From positions 64,886,734 to 64,950,733 of the forward strand of contig CM057462.1 in the NCBI GenBank assembly GCA_030035585.1: a DNA stretch of 64,000 nt. Direction: 5' to 3'. Below are positions 23,055 through 35,900 of the stretch, one piece after another. Within the stretch, counting starts at the first letter, position 1; each line of letters begins with the position of its first letter. This DNA is from Dugong dugon. Lineage: Eukaryota; Chordata; Mammalia; Sirenia; Dugongidae. Made by a program: the position numbers and the translations under genes. The notes below the pieces were generated by a model. The model saw only the letters and a program-made list of their open reading frames with translations, did no database searches and was not told the origin of the DNA.

Positions 23055-23433
23055 TAGTCCCGCGCCCGAGGCTCTGGGACCGGGGGGCGGACCCTATCGG
23101 ACAAAGCCCGCCCCCTGTCCGCCCCTTCCCTGCAGCCGACAGGTGGGGGTGGCAGAGTCCCGCCCGCACCCCTCCAGGCCGCGCTCGCGGGCTTTAATTG
23201 CGCGCTAGGAAGCGCAAAGCAGGGGGCTAGCTGATGCAGCTCGGCGGTCGCCTGGTGGAGGCGTGACTCTTTAACGAAGCCACGGAGGTCCCAGCAGGCC
23301 AAACTAAAGCCCCTTGCCTATTCTGGGTTGAGGAATAAGGCTGCTCCCCTTCCCGCCCCGCAAGCGTGCTTCCTCGGGCGCGCCCCGCTCTGTTCAGGTG
23401 CGTCCTGCCCGCGGGGGCGGTTGCGCCTCCACC

Positions 23434-23450
23434 AGCGCCACCTGGCGGCC
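23434..23450 (-). promoter_or_regulatory. CTCF-like site upstream of MYCL
   Basis: The minus strand reads GGCCGCCAGGTGGCGCT, which fits the CTCF core (CCNNNAGGTGGCGCT-like) closely. It lies about 400 bases upstream of the inferred MYCL start. Confidence 0.5.
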
Positions 23451-23539
23451 CTCAGCCCTAAGCTCGAGCTGGCTGCCTGCATTTGCCTCATCACCTGTTT
23501 CTTTGGCGCCTTGGCCCAAGCCTGGACCGCAGAGGAGCC

Positions 23540-23660
23540 AAGTGGTGAAGATTCCGGGCTTTGGATCCCGAAACTTAATCTTTCTGAGCCTCAGCTTCAT
23601 CTATAAAATAAAAGGATTCTAATACGTACCTCACAGGGTTGTGAGAATTTAAGATAGAGC
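23540..23660 (+). repeat. MIR relic
   Basis: CTTTGGATCCCGAAACTTAA, TCTGAGCCTCAGCTTCATCT and ACCTCACAGGGTTGTGAGAA follow MIR order. Confidence 0.65.
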
Positions 23661-23834
23661 ATCCAGGGAAGTGTACTGGCCCTGGAGGAGAGACTAGCCA
23701 AACAGGCTAAGCCGGTGGGGCCGATGCAGAGGGGGAACTCCTCCCCACCCCCTTGGGGGCCAGATCAGGACTGAAACCCTCTTCCTTCCCACGCCCACAC
23801 CAAACACTCCATAGCAGCTGTCCTAGCAGAGGAA

Positions 23835-24010
23835 AGAGAACGATGATTTGGAGTCTGGAAACTTCATTCAAGTCCTTGCTTTGCCATTTGCTAACGATGG
23901 AACTAAGTCATTCGAAGCTCTCTGCTCATCTGTAAAACGGGGACATTGCTGGTCCTGCATTTCAGGCCAAGATGATGAACATATAAGCCCTTTGTGTCAT
24001 CTTTTATGCA
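23835..24010 (+). repeat. MIR relic
   Basis: GGAGTCTGGAAACTTCATTC, TTTGCCATTTGCTAACGATG and CTCATCTGTAAAACGGGGAC follow MIR order. Confidence 0.6.
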
Positions 24011-24359
24011 AACTACCTTCGGTGAAAGAGGAATAGCTACCAAACTACACTGCAAGTCTGAGACATAGGCCCAAGGGAAGTAATTTGGGACAGCAGCCGA
24101 TACATCTAGAAGGTTACACCTGGCATTCAAGGTCCGGCCCCTGTCTGCTTAGCCTGATTTCTTGCTGTCTCTCTTTCCCTCCCACTCCTGTGGTCTAAGA
24201 AAACCCAACCCAGCAGAGGGAAGCAAGAAGCGCAAGCAGTTCAATGTGGTTGGACCATGAGCATAAGGTATGAGTTGACGTATGAGTTGGGAGAGAAGGC
24301 AGGGAAGTTGATAGCCTCACTTTTGGACATGTTAGGTCTAAGGCGCATGTAGAACATCC

Positions 24360-24445
24360 TTAAAGGCAGTAACTAGTTCCTACTTGCTTTGTATCCTCAG
24401 CACCTAGAACAGCTTCTGGCGGGTATTTGTGAACTGACTTAACTG
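24360..24445 (-). repeat. L2 3'-end relic
   Basis: The words TTTGTATCCTCAGCACCTAG and AACAGCTTCTGGCGGGTATT fit the L2 3' end in antisense. Positions 24010-24360 before it show nothing I recognise. Confidence 0.5.
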
Positions 24446-24939
24446 AGTGATTCAGGCAACCAGATTTTATTGAGACAGCCTGTGTGTGGTTCCTGCTCTG
24501 TGCTGAACTGGAGGCGCAGATCAGAGAGGTTGCAGTTTTGGTCCCAGCCCCGAGGCAGAGGGACTGGAACTGCCTTTTGGTGATTGATTCTCTGGTCCAC
24601 AGATGTCTGAAATGGTTGCTGGCAGGTTCTTGGTTACAAATTACAGAAATCAACCCTAGATAAATTTAAGCAGAAAATCACTTTATTGGAAGAATTTTGG
24701 GTGTAGGACCGACAGAAGGCTGGGAATCTATGCTTGGAAAATGGGCCTTTTTTTCTCTATCTGGACTAGAGCCTTTACTCAGCAACCCCCTTCCTTTTGG
24801 TTTTTCTGTTTGTAGGTGATATCTGAGAGCAACTAGGAGGTGCCCGCCCTCACTCAAAAACTAGGAAAAAGGGAATTAAGTTATCTTATGAGAGTCAGGG
24901 TGCTCTTCATTTTGCACACTTTTAGTTATTTAAATTGTT

Positions 24940-25090
24940 TGTTTAATGTTTGTCTTCCTTACACCAGATTGTAAACTCCATGAGAGCAGGGATAAATGCC
25001 AGTATCATTCACTGCTGTAACCCCAGGGCTTAGAACAGAGCCAGGCACATCATGGTGCTTAGTAAATGTGTAGCCTATTTGACTGAACAC
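24940..25090 (-). repeat. L2 3'-end relic
   Basis: AGATTGTAAACTCCATGAGA, GCAGGGATAAATGCC and AACAGAGCCAGGCACATCAT are typical L2 antisense words. Positions 24445-24940 hold an unassigned old repeat-like text and no gene. Confidence 0.65.
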
Positions 25091-25985
25091 AAACCTCTAA
25101 TGCTTTAAAGCAGAGATGTGCCACCCTACCTCATGGAGACAGAATAACTCTCATGCCCAGTTCAGACTATAATTTGATTAAATGTATTGATGCAGCTAAA
25201 GAAAGAAGTGACAGTCAGGAAGGGTCTGCGTAGCCAAGGAAGCAGAGACCAAGGAAAGTTGCCAAAGCAATCACCAGCACTGTCCATCCTGGCACTGTCT
25301 GGGGACAAAGTTGCTAATCTAGGAACAGGAGGGATGGAGGCATCATTCATTGGAACCACCCAATTTACCCCCGCTCCCCACTTTGCCCATGCTCTGGATC
25401 ACCAAGCAACCTGCTGAAAACCATTCTGTTCCCCATGTCGATCGGCCCACAGGGAGAAAATGCACTCATCAGCGAATGGCAAAATCCAGTCTGCTTCAAA
25501 GCCGTGCTTCCTTTTATAAATTAATGAATTGGCATCTGATTTGAAATATCAGTCTCATGAGCCTGGTTAACGTGCTTCTGTTCCATAGAGATGTTCTGCT
25601 TTTAGGACTAACCACTCTGGTTTCAGAGCTGATGTCTGGATCCAGGATGCTGATGAATTCACCAAGGTAGCAAATGCTACCCAAGGGACACTCAATTTTT
25701 CTATGCTTTTTAATTTCCTTCATTCTTCTTAAAACACGTTTTTAAATCCAAATAATACATGTACATAACTTCAAAAAAATCAACTAGGCATATGACAAGG
25801 TTAAAAAAAAAAAAAGGAGCCTTCTGCCCTGCCCTCATCACCACTGATTCCTGCTCCTCAAAAGCAACTACACTTTCAGCTGTTTTGTATTTTTTCTAAT
25901 GTTTATTTCTATATTTTAGCCAACACACATAATCTTTTTCCTGATTTTAAAATTTCTATTGGCATCCTACAATAGAAGGAAAGAT
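25090..25985. other. Intergenic stretch, nothing recognised
   Basis: No gene is seen. An A-run at 25803-25815 precedes A/T-rich DNA that may belong to the L1 that follows. Confidence 0.4.
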
Positions 25986-27040
25986 ATAGCTATTTTTTAT
26001 TGTTGTAAATATGTGTATATATATATAACACATTTGCCTATTTAACATTTCTCATGTGTACAATTTAGTGACATCAATTACATTAATCATGTTGTGCAAC
26101 CACCACCAACGTCCACTGCCAAATTTTCCATTACCATAAATGGAAACTCAGTGCTTCCTAAACAGTGACTTCCCTTTTTCCCCTCCCTCCTGCCCCTTAT
26201 AACCACTAATAAACTTTGGTCTCTATACATTTGCTCGTCTAGATATTTCATATGAGTGAGATCATACAATATTTGTCCTTTTGCGGTTGACTTCACTCAG
26301 CGTAATGTTTTCAGGGTTCATTCATATTGTGGCATGTGTCAGGATTTCATTTTTCTTTATGGCTGAGCAGTATTCCATTGTATATACAACATTTTGTTTA
26401 TACATCAATCTTTTGATGGACATTTAGGTTATTTCCACCTTTTGGCGGTTGCAAATAGTGCTGCAGTGAACATTGGTGTACATGTGTCTGTTTGTGTTGA
26501 TCTTTAAAGTCTCTTGGGTTTATACCTAAGAGTTGGATTTCAAGGTCATATGGTAGTTCATGTTTAACTGTTTGAAGAACTGTCAAACTCTTTCCCACAG
26601 TGGCTGTACCATTTTGCATTACCACCAGCAATGAATAAGGGTTCCAGTTTCTCCACATCCTCACCAACACTTGCTGTTTTCTGGTTTTTTTTTTTTTTTA
26701 ATCTTAGCCATCCTAGTGGAGGTGAAGTATCTCATTGCGGTTTTGATTTGCAGCTTCTAATGAAGGAGCCCTGGTGGTGCAGTGGTTAAGCACTCAGCTG
26801 CTAACCAAAAGGCCAGTGGTTGGAACCCATCAGTCGCTCCGAGGGAGAAAGATGTGGTAGTCTGCTTCCGTAAAGATTACAGTCTTAGAAAGTCTATGGG
26901 GCAGTTCTACTCAGTCTTACAGGGTCACTATAAGTCAAATTTGACTCGACATCAATGGGTTTGAAATAGCTAATGATGTTGACAATCTTTTCATGTGCTT
27001 GTTAGCCATTTATATTTGAGAATATATAGCTCTTATACCC
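25985..27040 (-). mobile_element. L1 3' end, antisense, split by an AfroSINE
   Basis: Text such as CTTTATGGCTGAGCAGTATT, GGTTGCAAATAGTGCTGCAG and CAGTGGCTGTACCATTTTGC is the well known antisense end of old mammalian L1M-type elements. It is interrupted at 26764 and resumes at 26970 with CTAATGATGTTGACAATCTT. It has no intact frame. Confidence 0.7.
26764..26969 (+). repeat. AfroSINE, long form
   Basis: Head AGGAGCCCTGGTGGTGCAGT, middle GAAAGATGTGGTAGTCTGCT, tail GACTCGACATCAATGGG. The 7-base word CTAATGA on both sides (26757-26763 and 26970-26976) is a short target-site duplication inside L1. Confidence 0.9.
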
Positions 27041-27049
27041 ACCTTCCCA

Positions 27050-29090
27050 CCCCTACATGCTTTGTTTTCCCTTATCCTCCCAATAGAATTATAGGCCAAT
27101 TTTAAAATAAATATTCAATATTTACAGTATTTTTACTATATGAGTATGGTGTACTATAACTACATTTCCTTTCCAATACAATTTTTTCAGAGTTAATTTT
27201 TCCTTTTTGTTTAGATTTCTATGTATGTATTATGAATTTAACCCTACACATTCCCATCAGAACTACAAAGATCACTCCACACAGTCAAACAGATCAGGTA
27301 ATCTATCAGTTCCATTTTTTTCTTGGAAACATCCCTCTTGGAGACCTTTGTTTTCCTGCTCCAATCTGAACTTGTTGATCTCTATGTCTGCTACACAATT
27401 ACAATCCTGTGACTTCCCTTCACCACCACTCTGGAAATTCCTTTTGCTTCTCTCCTGTGTTGGATCTCCTGTTTTCTGTAGCTCACTTCTTCCTGTTTTT
27501 TGATTTACTTCCTCACTTCGGTGGAGCACATTCTTCATCAGTTGTCTGAGAAAGAATATTTGGGGAGTAAAGTTTTTGAGACTTTGTATTTCTGAAATTG
27601 TCTTTATTCTACCTTCACATTTTGTTGATAGTTTGGCTGGGTATAGAATAATAGCTTGCAAATAATTTTCCCTCAGAATTTTTAAGGTATTGCTTTCCTG
27701 TTTCTTAGCGACCAGTATTGCTATTGAGAAGACTGTTATCATTTGATTTACAGACTTTTGTATGTAATCTGTTTTCTCTTTCTGGAAGCTATTAAAATGT
27801 ATTCTTTCCCCTGGGTTTCCTGAAATTTTTTCAATGATGTGCCTTGGTGTGGGTCTCTTTGCATTTTTTGCCCTGAGCCTTTAACCTGGAAACCCATGGA
27901 ATTCTGTGAAATTTTCTTGTAATTATTCTTTGAAAATGTTTCCCTCCATTTCCTCTCTTCTCTCTTTCTGGAACTCCTGTTAGTCTTTCCTTATCTTTCA
28001 TCTAATTGTGTTGTTTTTGACTTTCTTGGAGATTTCTTCAACTTCCAATCCTTCTATTGATGAAAACTTTTTTTTATTTAATATTATATATATCTTAATT
28101 TTTAAGAGCTCTGGTTTGTTTCCTAAGTGCTCCCTTTTTGTAGATTCCTGTGATTTTTCCAAGGATGGAATTTTTTTCTTTGTTTTACTCTGAGTCTATT
28201 AATAGTAGTGTTTATATTAATTATAAATTTCTGAAGATTGCTTCTGCTCCCTGTATTCTTTATTTTCTCTGAAATTTCCTTCCTGTTTGCTTTGCTCTCT
28301 ACTTTTTTCTGTGAATGACTTTCATCAAATGTCTGGTAATCCTTACTGTCAGTTTTCGATTTATATTAAAGAGTGAAGTACTAAAAGCTGACTGAAAGCT
28401 CTATGTGTGTGTGGTGGGGGGAGGAATGTCAAGTATTTGGCTTCATTAAAGGGTTATTGGGCAGGCATCTGGTGGTTTTATTGACAGGGGTAGGACTCGT
28501 CAACTGTCAGTACCTGCGGGTCTTTTCATTTTCTCATAGAGAAGTCCTCTAATCTTCTACTTGGTGCAAGGGTATAAGCCTGTTGCCAGTATTTTGGGAC
28601 TCGAGAAGGGGAAGTGGGATAAGGGGGTCTTGAGGTTCAATAAATCTCACTGTTTTTGGTATAGTCTATTCACTCCCATTCTCAGCTGTGCCTGGTGTTC
28701 CGTATAGCCTATTCACTCCCATATTCAGTTGTGCCTGGTGTTCTCAAATACAGAGTTTCTCAATTCAACTCCTGCCAGGCCGGTAGAGGGAAGTCACCTG
28801 GATCTAACTCCTTGTACTTTCATCCAAGCCTCCTATTTTTAGCCTCACTTTACAACCCTGACTTCAGAAGTATCCAGTGCCTCTAATTTCTGAGCCACTT
28901 TTGGGTACTGATGACTAATGGACTTGCTTCTTGTTGACACTTTTCTCTCCTTCTCTACTCCCACCGTAAGTAGTTACATTTCCGCTTTCTCTGGCCTTTT
29001 ACAAAGTCAGCTAGCCCTTATCCATCTGTTCTCCAGCATCACAGTTTTTGTAGACATATCTCAATTGCTGTTGTCTCCTCCCCTCCCCCT
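27050..29090 (-). repeat. Old interspersed repeat, family not assigned
   Basis: The words GTTTGGCTGGGTATAGAATA, TTTTCCCTCAGAATTTTTAA and GATGTGCCTTGGTGTGGGTC are found at high copy in mammalian genomes, but I cannot name the family with certainty. An L1-related (HAL1-like) origin is possible. A 41-base unit is tandemly doubled at 28660-28700 and 28703-28743. Confidence 0.4.
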
Positions 29091-29091
29091 T

Positions 29092-31430
29092 TTTTTGAGG
29101 TAAAATTCACATAACATAAAATTCATCATTTGCTTACTAGGCTATGTCAAGAAATTTGGAAGACAGCTACTTTGCCAACTGACTGGGAGAGATCCATAAT
29201 TGTGCCCATTCCAAATAAAGGTGATCAAATGGAATGTGAAAATTATTGAACAATGTCATTAATATCTCATGCTAGCAAAATTTTGCTGAAAATAATTAAA
29301 AAATGACTGCAGCTGTACATTAACAGGGAACTGCCAGAAGTTCAAGCCGGATTCAGAAAAGGACGTGGAACAAGGGATATCATTGCTGATACCAGACGGA
29401 TCTTGGCCAAAAGCAGAGAATACCTGTGTTTTGTCGACCACTCAAAGGCATTCAACTGTGTGGATCATAACAAGTTATGGATACCATTACAAAGAATGGG
29501 AATTCCAGAACATTTCATTGTACTCATGCAGAACCTGTACATAGATCAAGAGGCAGTCGTTCGAACAGAACAAGGGGATACTGCATGGTTTAAAAAGGTG
29601 TGCATCGGGGTTGTATCCTTTCACCATATTTATTCAATCTGTATGCTGAACGTATAATCTGAGAAGCTGACTATATGAAGAACAGGGTGTCGGGATTGGA
29701 GAAGTACTCATTAACAATCTGTGATATGGAGATGACACAACCTTATTTGCTGAAAGTGAAGAGAACTTGAAGTACGTACTGATGAAGGTAAAAGACTACA
29801 GCCTTCAGTATGGATTACACCTGAATGTGAAGAAAACAAAAATCCTCACGACTAGTCCCATAAACAACAATGATAAATGGTGAATAAATTGAAGTTGTCA
29901 AGGATGTCATTCTACTTGTATCGACAATCAATGCCCATGGAAGCAGCAGTCAAGAAATTAAACGACGTATTGCATTGGGCAAATCTACGGCAAAAGACCT
30001 CTTTAAAATCTTAAAAAGCAAAGATGTCACTTTGATGACTTCTCAACCGCCTCATATGCATATGAAAAGCTAGACAATGAATAAAGACGATAGATGAATA
30101 CTCTAATTGTGGTGTTGGTGAAGAATATTGAATATACCACGGACTGCCAGAAAAATGAACAAATCAATCTTAGAGAAAGTACAGCCAGAATGCTCCTTAG
30201 AAGTGAGGATGGTGAGATTTTGTCTTGCTTACTTCAGACACGTCACCAGAGGGACAAACTGCTGGAGATGAACATCGCGTTGGGTAACGCAGAGGGTCGG
30301 CGAAATAGAGGGAGACCCTCAGTGAGACGGATTGACAGGGTGACTGCAACCATGGGCGCAAACATATCAATGATTATGAGGCTGGTGCAGGACCAGACAA
30401 TGTTTCGGTCTGTTATACATAAGGTTGCTATAAGTCAGCATCGACTTGATGGCACCTAACAACAAACAACAATGACTATTTTAAAATGTACTATTCAGTG
30501 ATTTGCAGTACATTGACAATATTGTGCAACCATTAACACTGTTTAATTCCGGAACATTTTAATCACCCCCAAAAGAAACCCCATACCCATTAAGTAGTCA
30601 CTCCCCATTTCTGCCTGCCTGCAGCCCCTGGCAACCACTAAATCTACTTTCTGTTTCTATGGATTTGCCTATTCTGGACATTTCATGTAAATGGAATTAA
30701 TAAAATATGTGACTTTTGTTTGGCTTCTTTCATTTAGCATGTTTTCAAGATTCATCCATGTTGTAGCATGTATCAGCACTTCATTCCTTTTTATGGCTTA
30801 ATAATAGTTCCCTATTTGGATATACCACATTTTTGTTTAACCATTCATCACTTGATGAACATTTGGGTTGTTTCCACTTCTTGGCTATTACAAATAATGC
30901 TGCTGTAAACGTTTGCATACAAATTTTTATGTGGACATTGTTTTCAATTCTCTTGGGTGTATACCTAAGAGCAGAATTGCTGGGTCATATGGTAATTCTA
31001 TATTTAACTTTTTGAGGAACCACCAAACTATTTTCTATAGTGGCTGTACCACTTTACATTCTTACTAGCAATGTATGAGTGTTCCAATTTCTCCAGTCCT
31101 CACCAACATGTGTCATTTTCTGGTTTTTAATTTAAATAGTCATTTTAGTGGTATCTCATTGTGGTTTTGATTTATACTTTCCTAATAATTAATAATGTTC
31201 AGCATCTTTTCATGTCCTTATTGGCCATTAGCATATCTTCTTTGGAGAAATGGCTATTCAAATCCTTTGGCCAGTTTTAACTGGGTTATTTGTCTTTTTG
31301 CTGTTGAGTCGTAAGAGTTCTTATTCTGGATGTTAGACCCTTATCAGGTATAGGATTTGAAAATATTTTCTCCCATTCTTTGGTTGTCTTTTCACTCTCT
31401 TGATAGTGTCCTTTGCTGTGCAAGGGGTTT
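29092..31430 (-). mobile_element. L1 3' end, antisense, split by an RTE insertion
   Basis: It starts TTTTTGAGGTAAAATTCACA, breaks at about 29132, and resumes near 30478 with TATTCAGTGATTTGCAGTAC and GCAACCATTAACACTG. It continues through TTGCTGGGTCATATGGTAAT and ends near 31430. Confidence 0.7.
29133..30477 (+). mobile_element. RTE (BovB-type) LINE, 5'-truncated, broken
   Basis: The piece starts within the reverse transcriptase domain and reaches the 3' tail (GGCACCTAACAACAAACAAC). At 29403-29657 the reading frame carries RT residues including FVDHSKAF and CVDHNKLW; the next conserved block is displaced by a frameshift near 29600. A catalytic-type Tyr-Gly-Asp-Asp block follows near 29725. 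The C-terminal part is at 30094-30459. It sits inside an antisense L1. It cannot make an active protein. Confidence 0.85.
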
Positions 31431-31745
31431 AAATTTTTTTATTGTGATGCAATATATTTTAAAAATTGCCATCATTTTTACATATACAATTCAGTGACAT
31501 TAATTATGTTCACTGTGTTGTACAATCATCACCACTTCCCATTTCCACATTTTTTCATCATCCCTAATAGAAATGCAGTGTCCCCAAAGCAATGACTCCC
31601 TCTTCTCTCCTCCCACCTGCCCTGGTAACCACTAATAAACTTTGGTTTTTATGCATTTGCCTACTCTACATATTTCATGTAAGTGAGATTATAAAATATT
31701 TGTCCTTTTGTCTGATTTACTTCACTCAGCATAATGTTTTCAAGG

Positions 31746-31948
31746 AGTCCCTGGGTGGTGCAAATGGTTAACATGCTTGGCTGCTAACTGAAAGGTTGGA
31801 AGTTCAAGTCCACCCAGAGGTACCTCGGAAGAAAAGCCTGGCAATCTACTCCCCAAAAATCAGCCACTGAACACTCTATGGAGCACAGTCCTACTCCGAC
31901 ACACATGAGGTTGCCATGAATTGGAATGGACTTGACAGCAACTGTTGG
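31746..31948 (+). repeat. AfroSINE, 'GGAGTCCCTGGGTGG' variant
   Basis: Head GGAGTCCCTGGGTGGTGCAA, body CGGAAGAAAAGCCTGGCAAT, tail GAATGGACTTGACAGCAACT. A 14-base duplication TAATGTTTTCAAGG occurs at 31732-31745 and 31949-31962. Confidence 0.93.
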
Positions 31949-32905
31949 TAATGTTTTCAAGGTTCATCCATGTCATAGCATGTATCAGAACTTCATTTCT
32001 CTTTGAGGCTGAATAATATTCCAGTGTATGTATATACTACATTTTCATTCATCTGTTGCTGCATCAACATTTGGGTCATTTCCATCTTTTGGCTATTGTG
32101 AATAGTCTGCATTGAACATTGATTGGTATACAAGCATCTGTTTGTGTCATTGCTTTCAAGCCTTTTGGGTATATACCTAGGGATGGAATTGCTGGAACAT
32201 ATGATAATTCTACGTCTAACTTTTTGAGAGACTACCAAACTGTCTTCCACAGCAGCTGCACTGTTCTCCACCAACAATGGATGAGGGATCCAATTTCTTC
32301 ACATCCTTGCCAACACTTAGTGTTGTCCGTTTTTCTGGTAATAGCCATCCTAGTAGCGGTGCAGTGGTATTTCATTGTGGCTTTGATTTACATTTTCCTA
32401 ATGACTAACAATGTTGAACATCTTTTCATGTGTTTATTGGCTATTCGTATATCTTTTCTGGTGAAATGTCTATTCAAGTCCTTTGCCTTTTTTTATTGGG
32501 TTGCTTGTCTTTTTTTGTTGAGTTGTAGGAGTTCTTTATATATTCTAGAAATTAAACCCTTATAAGATATACGGTTCCCAGATATTTTTTCTCATGCTAT
32601 AGGTTGTCTCTTCAATTTGTTGATAAAGTTGTTGGATAAGCAAAAGTTTTAAATTTTGATGAAGTCCAATTTATCTATCTTGTCTTTTGTTACTTTTTCT
32701 TTTGGTGTCATATCTAATCCAAGACTCCATTGTCAAAAACTAGGTAGGTCCTGAAGTATTGCCCTTGTGTTTTGTTCTAAGAGTTTTATGGTTTAAGGTC
32801 TTACATTGAGATTCTTTATTCATTTTGAGGTAATTTTCGTATATGGTATGAGTTTTGGGTCCAGCTTCATTTTTTTGCATGTGTTGTCCCAGTACCATTT
32901 ATTAA

Positions 32906-35900
32906 AGTTGTTGTTAGGTGCTGTCCAGTCAGTTCCAAATCATAGTGACCCTATGTACAATAGAGCGAAACACTGCCCAGTCCTCCGCCATCCTCACAAT
33001 AGTTGCTATGCTTGAGCCCACTGTTGCAGCCACTGTGTCAATCCATCTCATTTAGGGTCTTCCTCTTTTCTGCTGACCCTTTTCTTTGCCAAGCATGATA
33101 TCCTTCTCCAGGGACTGGTCCCTTCTGATAACATGTCCAAAGTACGTGAGATGAAGTCTCTCCATCCTCGCTTCCAAGGAGCATTCTGGCTGTACTTCTT
33201 CCAAGACAGACTTGTTCATTCTTCTGGCAGTCCATGGGATATTCAATATTCTTTGCCAACACCATAATTCAAAGGTACCAATTGTTCTTCGTTCTTCCTT
33301 ATTCATTGTCCAGCTTTTGCATGCAAACGAGACAATTGAAAATACCATGGCTTGGATCAGGTGCACCTTAGTCCTCAAAGTGACATTTTTGCTTTTGAAC
33401 ACTTTCAAGAGGTCTTTTGCAACAGATTTGCCCAATGCAATATGTCATTTGATTTCTTGACTGCTGCTTCCATGGGCATTGATTGTGGATCCCAGTAAAA
33501 TGAAATCCTTGACAACTTTAGTATTTTCTCTGTTTATCATGATGTTGCTTATTGGTCCAGTTGTGAGGATTTTTCTTTTCTTTATGGTGTAATCCATACT
33601 GAAGACTGTAGTCTTTGATCTTCTTCAGTAAGTGCTTCATATCCTCTTCACTTGCAGCAAGCAAGATTGTGTCATCTGCATATTGCAGGTTGTTAATTCA
33701 TCTTCCTCCAATCCTGATGCCACATTCTTCTTCATATAGTCCAGCTTCTCAGATTAATTTGCTCAGCATATATATTGAATGAAGTATAGTGAAAGGATAC
33801 CGCCCTGACATATACCTTTCCTAACCGTTATGGATTGATTGTGTTCCCCAGAAATGTGTGTCAACTTGGCTAGGCCATGATTCCCAGTATTGTGTGGTTG
33901 TCCACCATTTTGTGATCTGATGTGATTATCCTATGTGTTGTAAATCCTAACCTCTATGATGTTAGTGAGGCAGAATTAAAGGCAGTCATGTTAGTGAGGT
34001 AGGACTCAATTCACAGGATTAGGTTGTATCTTGAGTCAATCTTTTTTTATATAAAAGAGAATTGAGCAGAGAGGATAGGGACCACCAAGAAGAAGCCCCG
34101 GGCAGAGTGCGTCCTTTGGACCTAGGGTCCCTGTGCTGAGAAGCCCCTAGACCAGGGGGAGATTGATGACAAAGACCTTGCCCTAGAACCGACAGAGCGA
34201 GAAAGCCTTCCCCTGGAGCTGGCACCTTGAATTTGGACTTCTAGCCTTGTAAACTGTGAGAGAATAAAATTTCTGTTTATTAAAGCCAACCACTTGTGGT
34301 ATTTCTGTTATAGCAGCACTAGATAGCTGACACACTGACTTTAAACCACGCAGTATCCCCTTATTCTGTTTGAACGACTGCCTCTTGGTCTACATACAGG
34401 TTCCTTATCAGCACAAATAGGTGTTCTGGAATTTCCATTTTTTGCAATGTTACCCATAATTTGTTATGATCCACACAGTCAGACACCTTTGCATAGTCAA
34501 TAAAACACAAGGAAATATCTTTGTGGTATTCTCTGCTTTCAACCAAGATCCATCTGACATCAGCAATGATATCCCTTGTTCCACATCCTCTTCTGAAAGT
34601 AGCTTGAGTTTCTGGCAGTTCCCTGTTGATGCACTGCTGCAGCTGCTTTTGAATGATCTTCAGCAAAATTTTACTTATGTGTGATATTGATATTGTTCAA
34701 TAATCTCTGCATTCTGTTGGATCACCTTTCTTTGGAGTGGGCACAAATATGGCTCTCTTTCAGTCAATTGGCTAGGTATCTGTCTTCCAAGTTTCTTGGC
34801 AAAGATGAGTGAGCACTGCCAGCGCTGCATCCGTTTGTTGAAACGTCTCAATTGTTATTCTGTCAATTCCTGGAGTCTTGTTTTTCACTAAAGCCTTCAG
34901 TGCAGCTTAGACTTCTTCTTTCAGTACCATTGATTCTTGATCATATGCTATCTCCTGAAATGGTTAAACATTGACAAATTCTTCTTGGTATAGTGACTCT
35001 TTGTTTTCCTTCCATCTTCTTTTGATGCTTCCTGTGTCATTCAATATTTTCCCCGTAGAACTCTGCACTATTGCAACTCAAGGCTTGAATTTTTCTTCAG
35101 TTCTTTCAGCTTGAGAAATGCTGAGCGTGTTCTTCCCTTTTGGTTTTCTAACTCCAGGTCTTTGCACATTTCATTATAATACTTTACTTTGTCTCCTTCA
35201 GTCGCCCTTCGAAATCTTCTTCAGCTCTTTTACTTCATCATTTCTTCTGTTCCCTTTAGCTACTCTGCATTGAAGAGCAAGTTTCAAAGTCTCTTCTGAC
35301 ATCCATTTTGGTCTTTTCTTTCTTCCCCGTCTTTTTAACGAACTCTTACTTTCTTTATTTATGATGTCCTTCCACAACTCATCTGGTCTTTGGTCACTAG
35401 TATTCAATGAGTCAAATCTGTTCTTGAAATGGTCTCTAAATTCAGGTCAGATATACTCCAGGTCATAGTTTGGTTCTTGTGGACTTGCTCCAATTTTCTT
35501 CATCTTCAACTTCAATTTGCATATGAGCAAGTCCCCTGGCAAAATTCTATAGTGTGATCTCTGGCGTCATTTCTATCACCAAGGCCATATTTTCCAGCTA
35601 CTGATCCTTCTTTATTTCCAACTCTCGCATTCCAATCACCAGTAATTATCAATGCATCTTGATTGCACGTTTGATCAATTTCAGACTGCAGAAGTTGGTA
35701 AAAATCTTCAATTTCCTCATCTTTGGCATTAGTGGTTGGTTCGTAAATTTGAATAATGGTTGTATTAGCTGATCTTCCTTGTAGGTGTGTGATATTATCC
35801 TATCACTGACAGTGCTGTACTTCAGGATAGATCTTGAAATGTTCTTTTTAACAGTGAATGCGACACCATTCCTCTTCAATTTATCATACCTGGCAGAGTA

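Larger units (their letters stand above)
21900..23460. promoter_or_regulatory. MYCL: CpG island over the MYCL 5' end
   Basis: CpG dinucleotides are dense from intron 2 start through exon 2, intron 1, exon 1 and upstream DNA, in contrast to the A/T-rich flanks. The long open frames on the plus strand here (for example 22219-23208) are explained by the lack of A/T-rich stop codons and are not called as genes. Confidence 0.8.

Noticed and set aside
22219-23208. 329-codon open frame on the plus strand opposite MYCL
   Set aside because: It lies in a CpG island where stop codons are rare, its product is low-complexity Pro/Arg/Ala, and it is antisense to proven MYCL exons.
29403-29657. Possible active reverse transcriptase gene
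   Set aside because: The frame breaks before the catalytic block and the element is 5'-truncated; it is a dead RTE copy.
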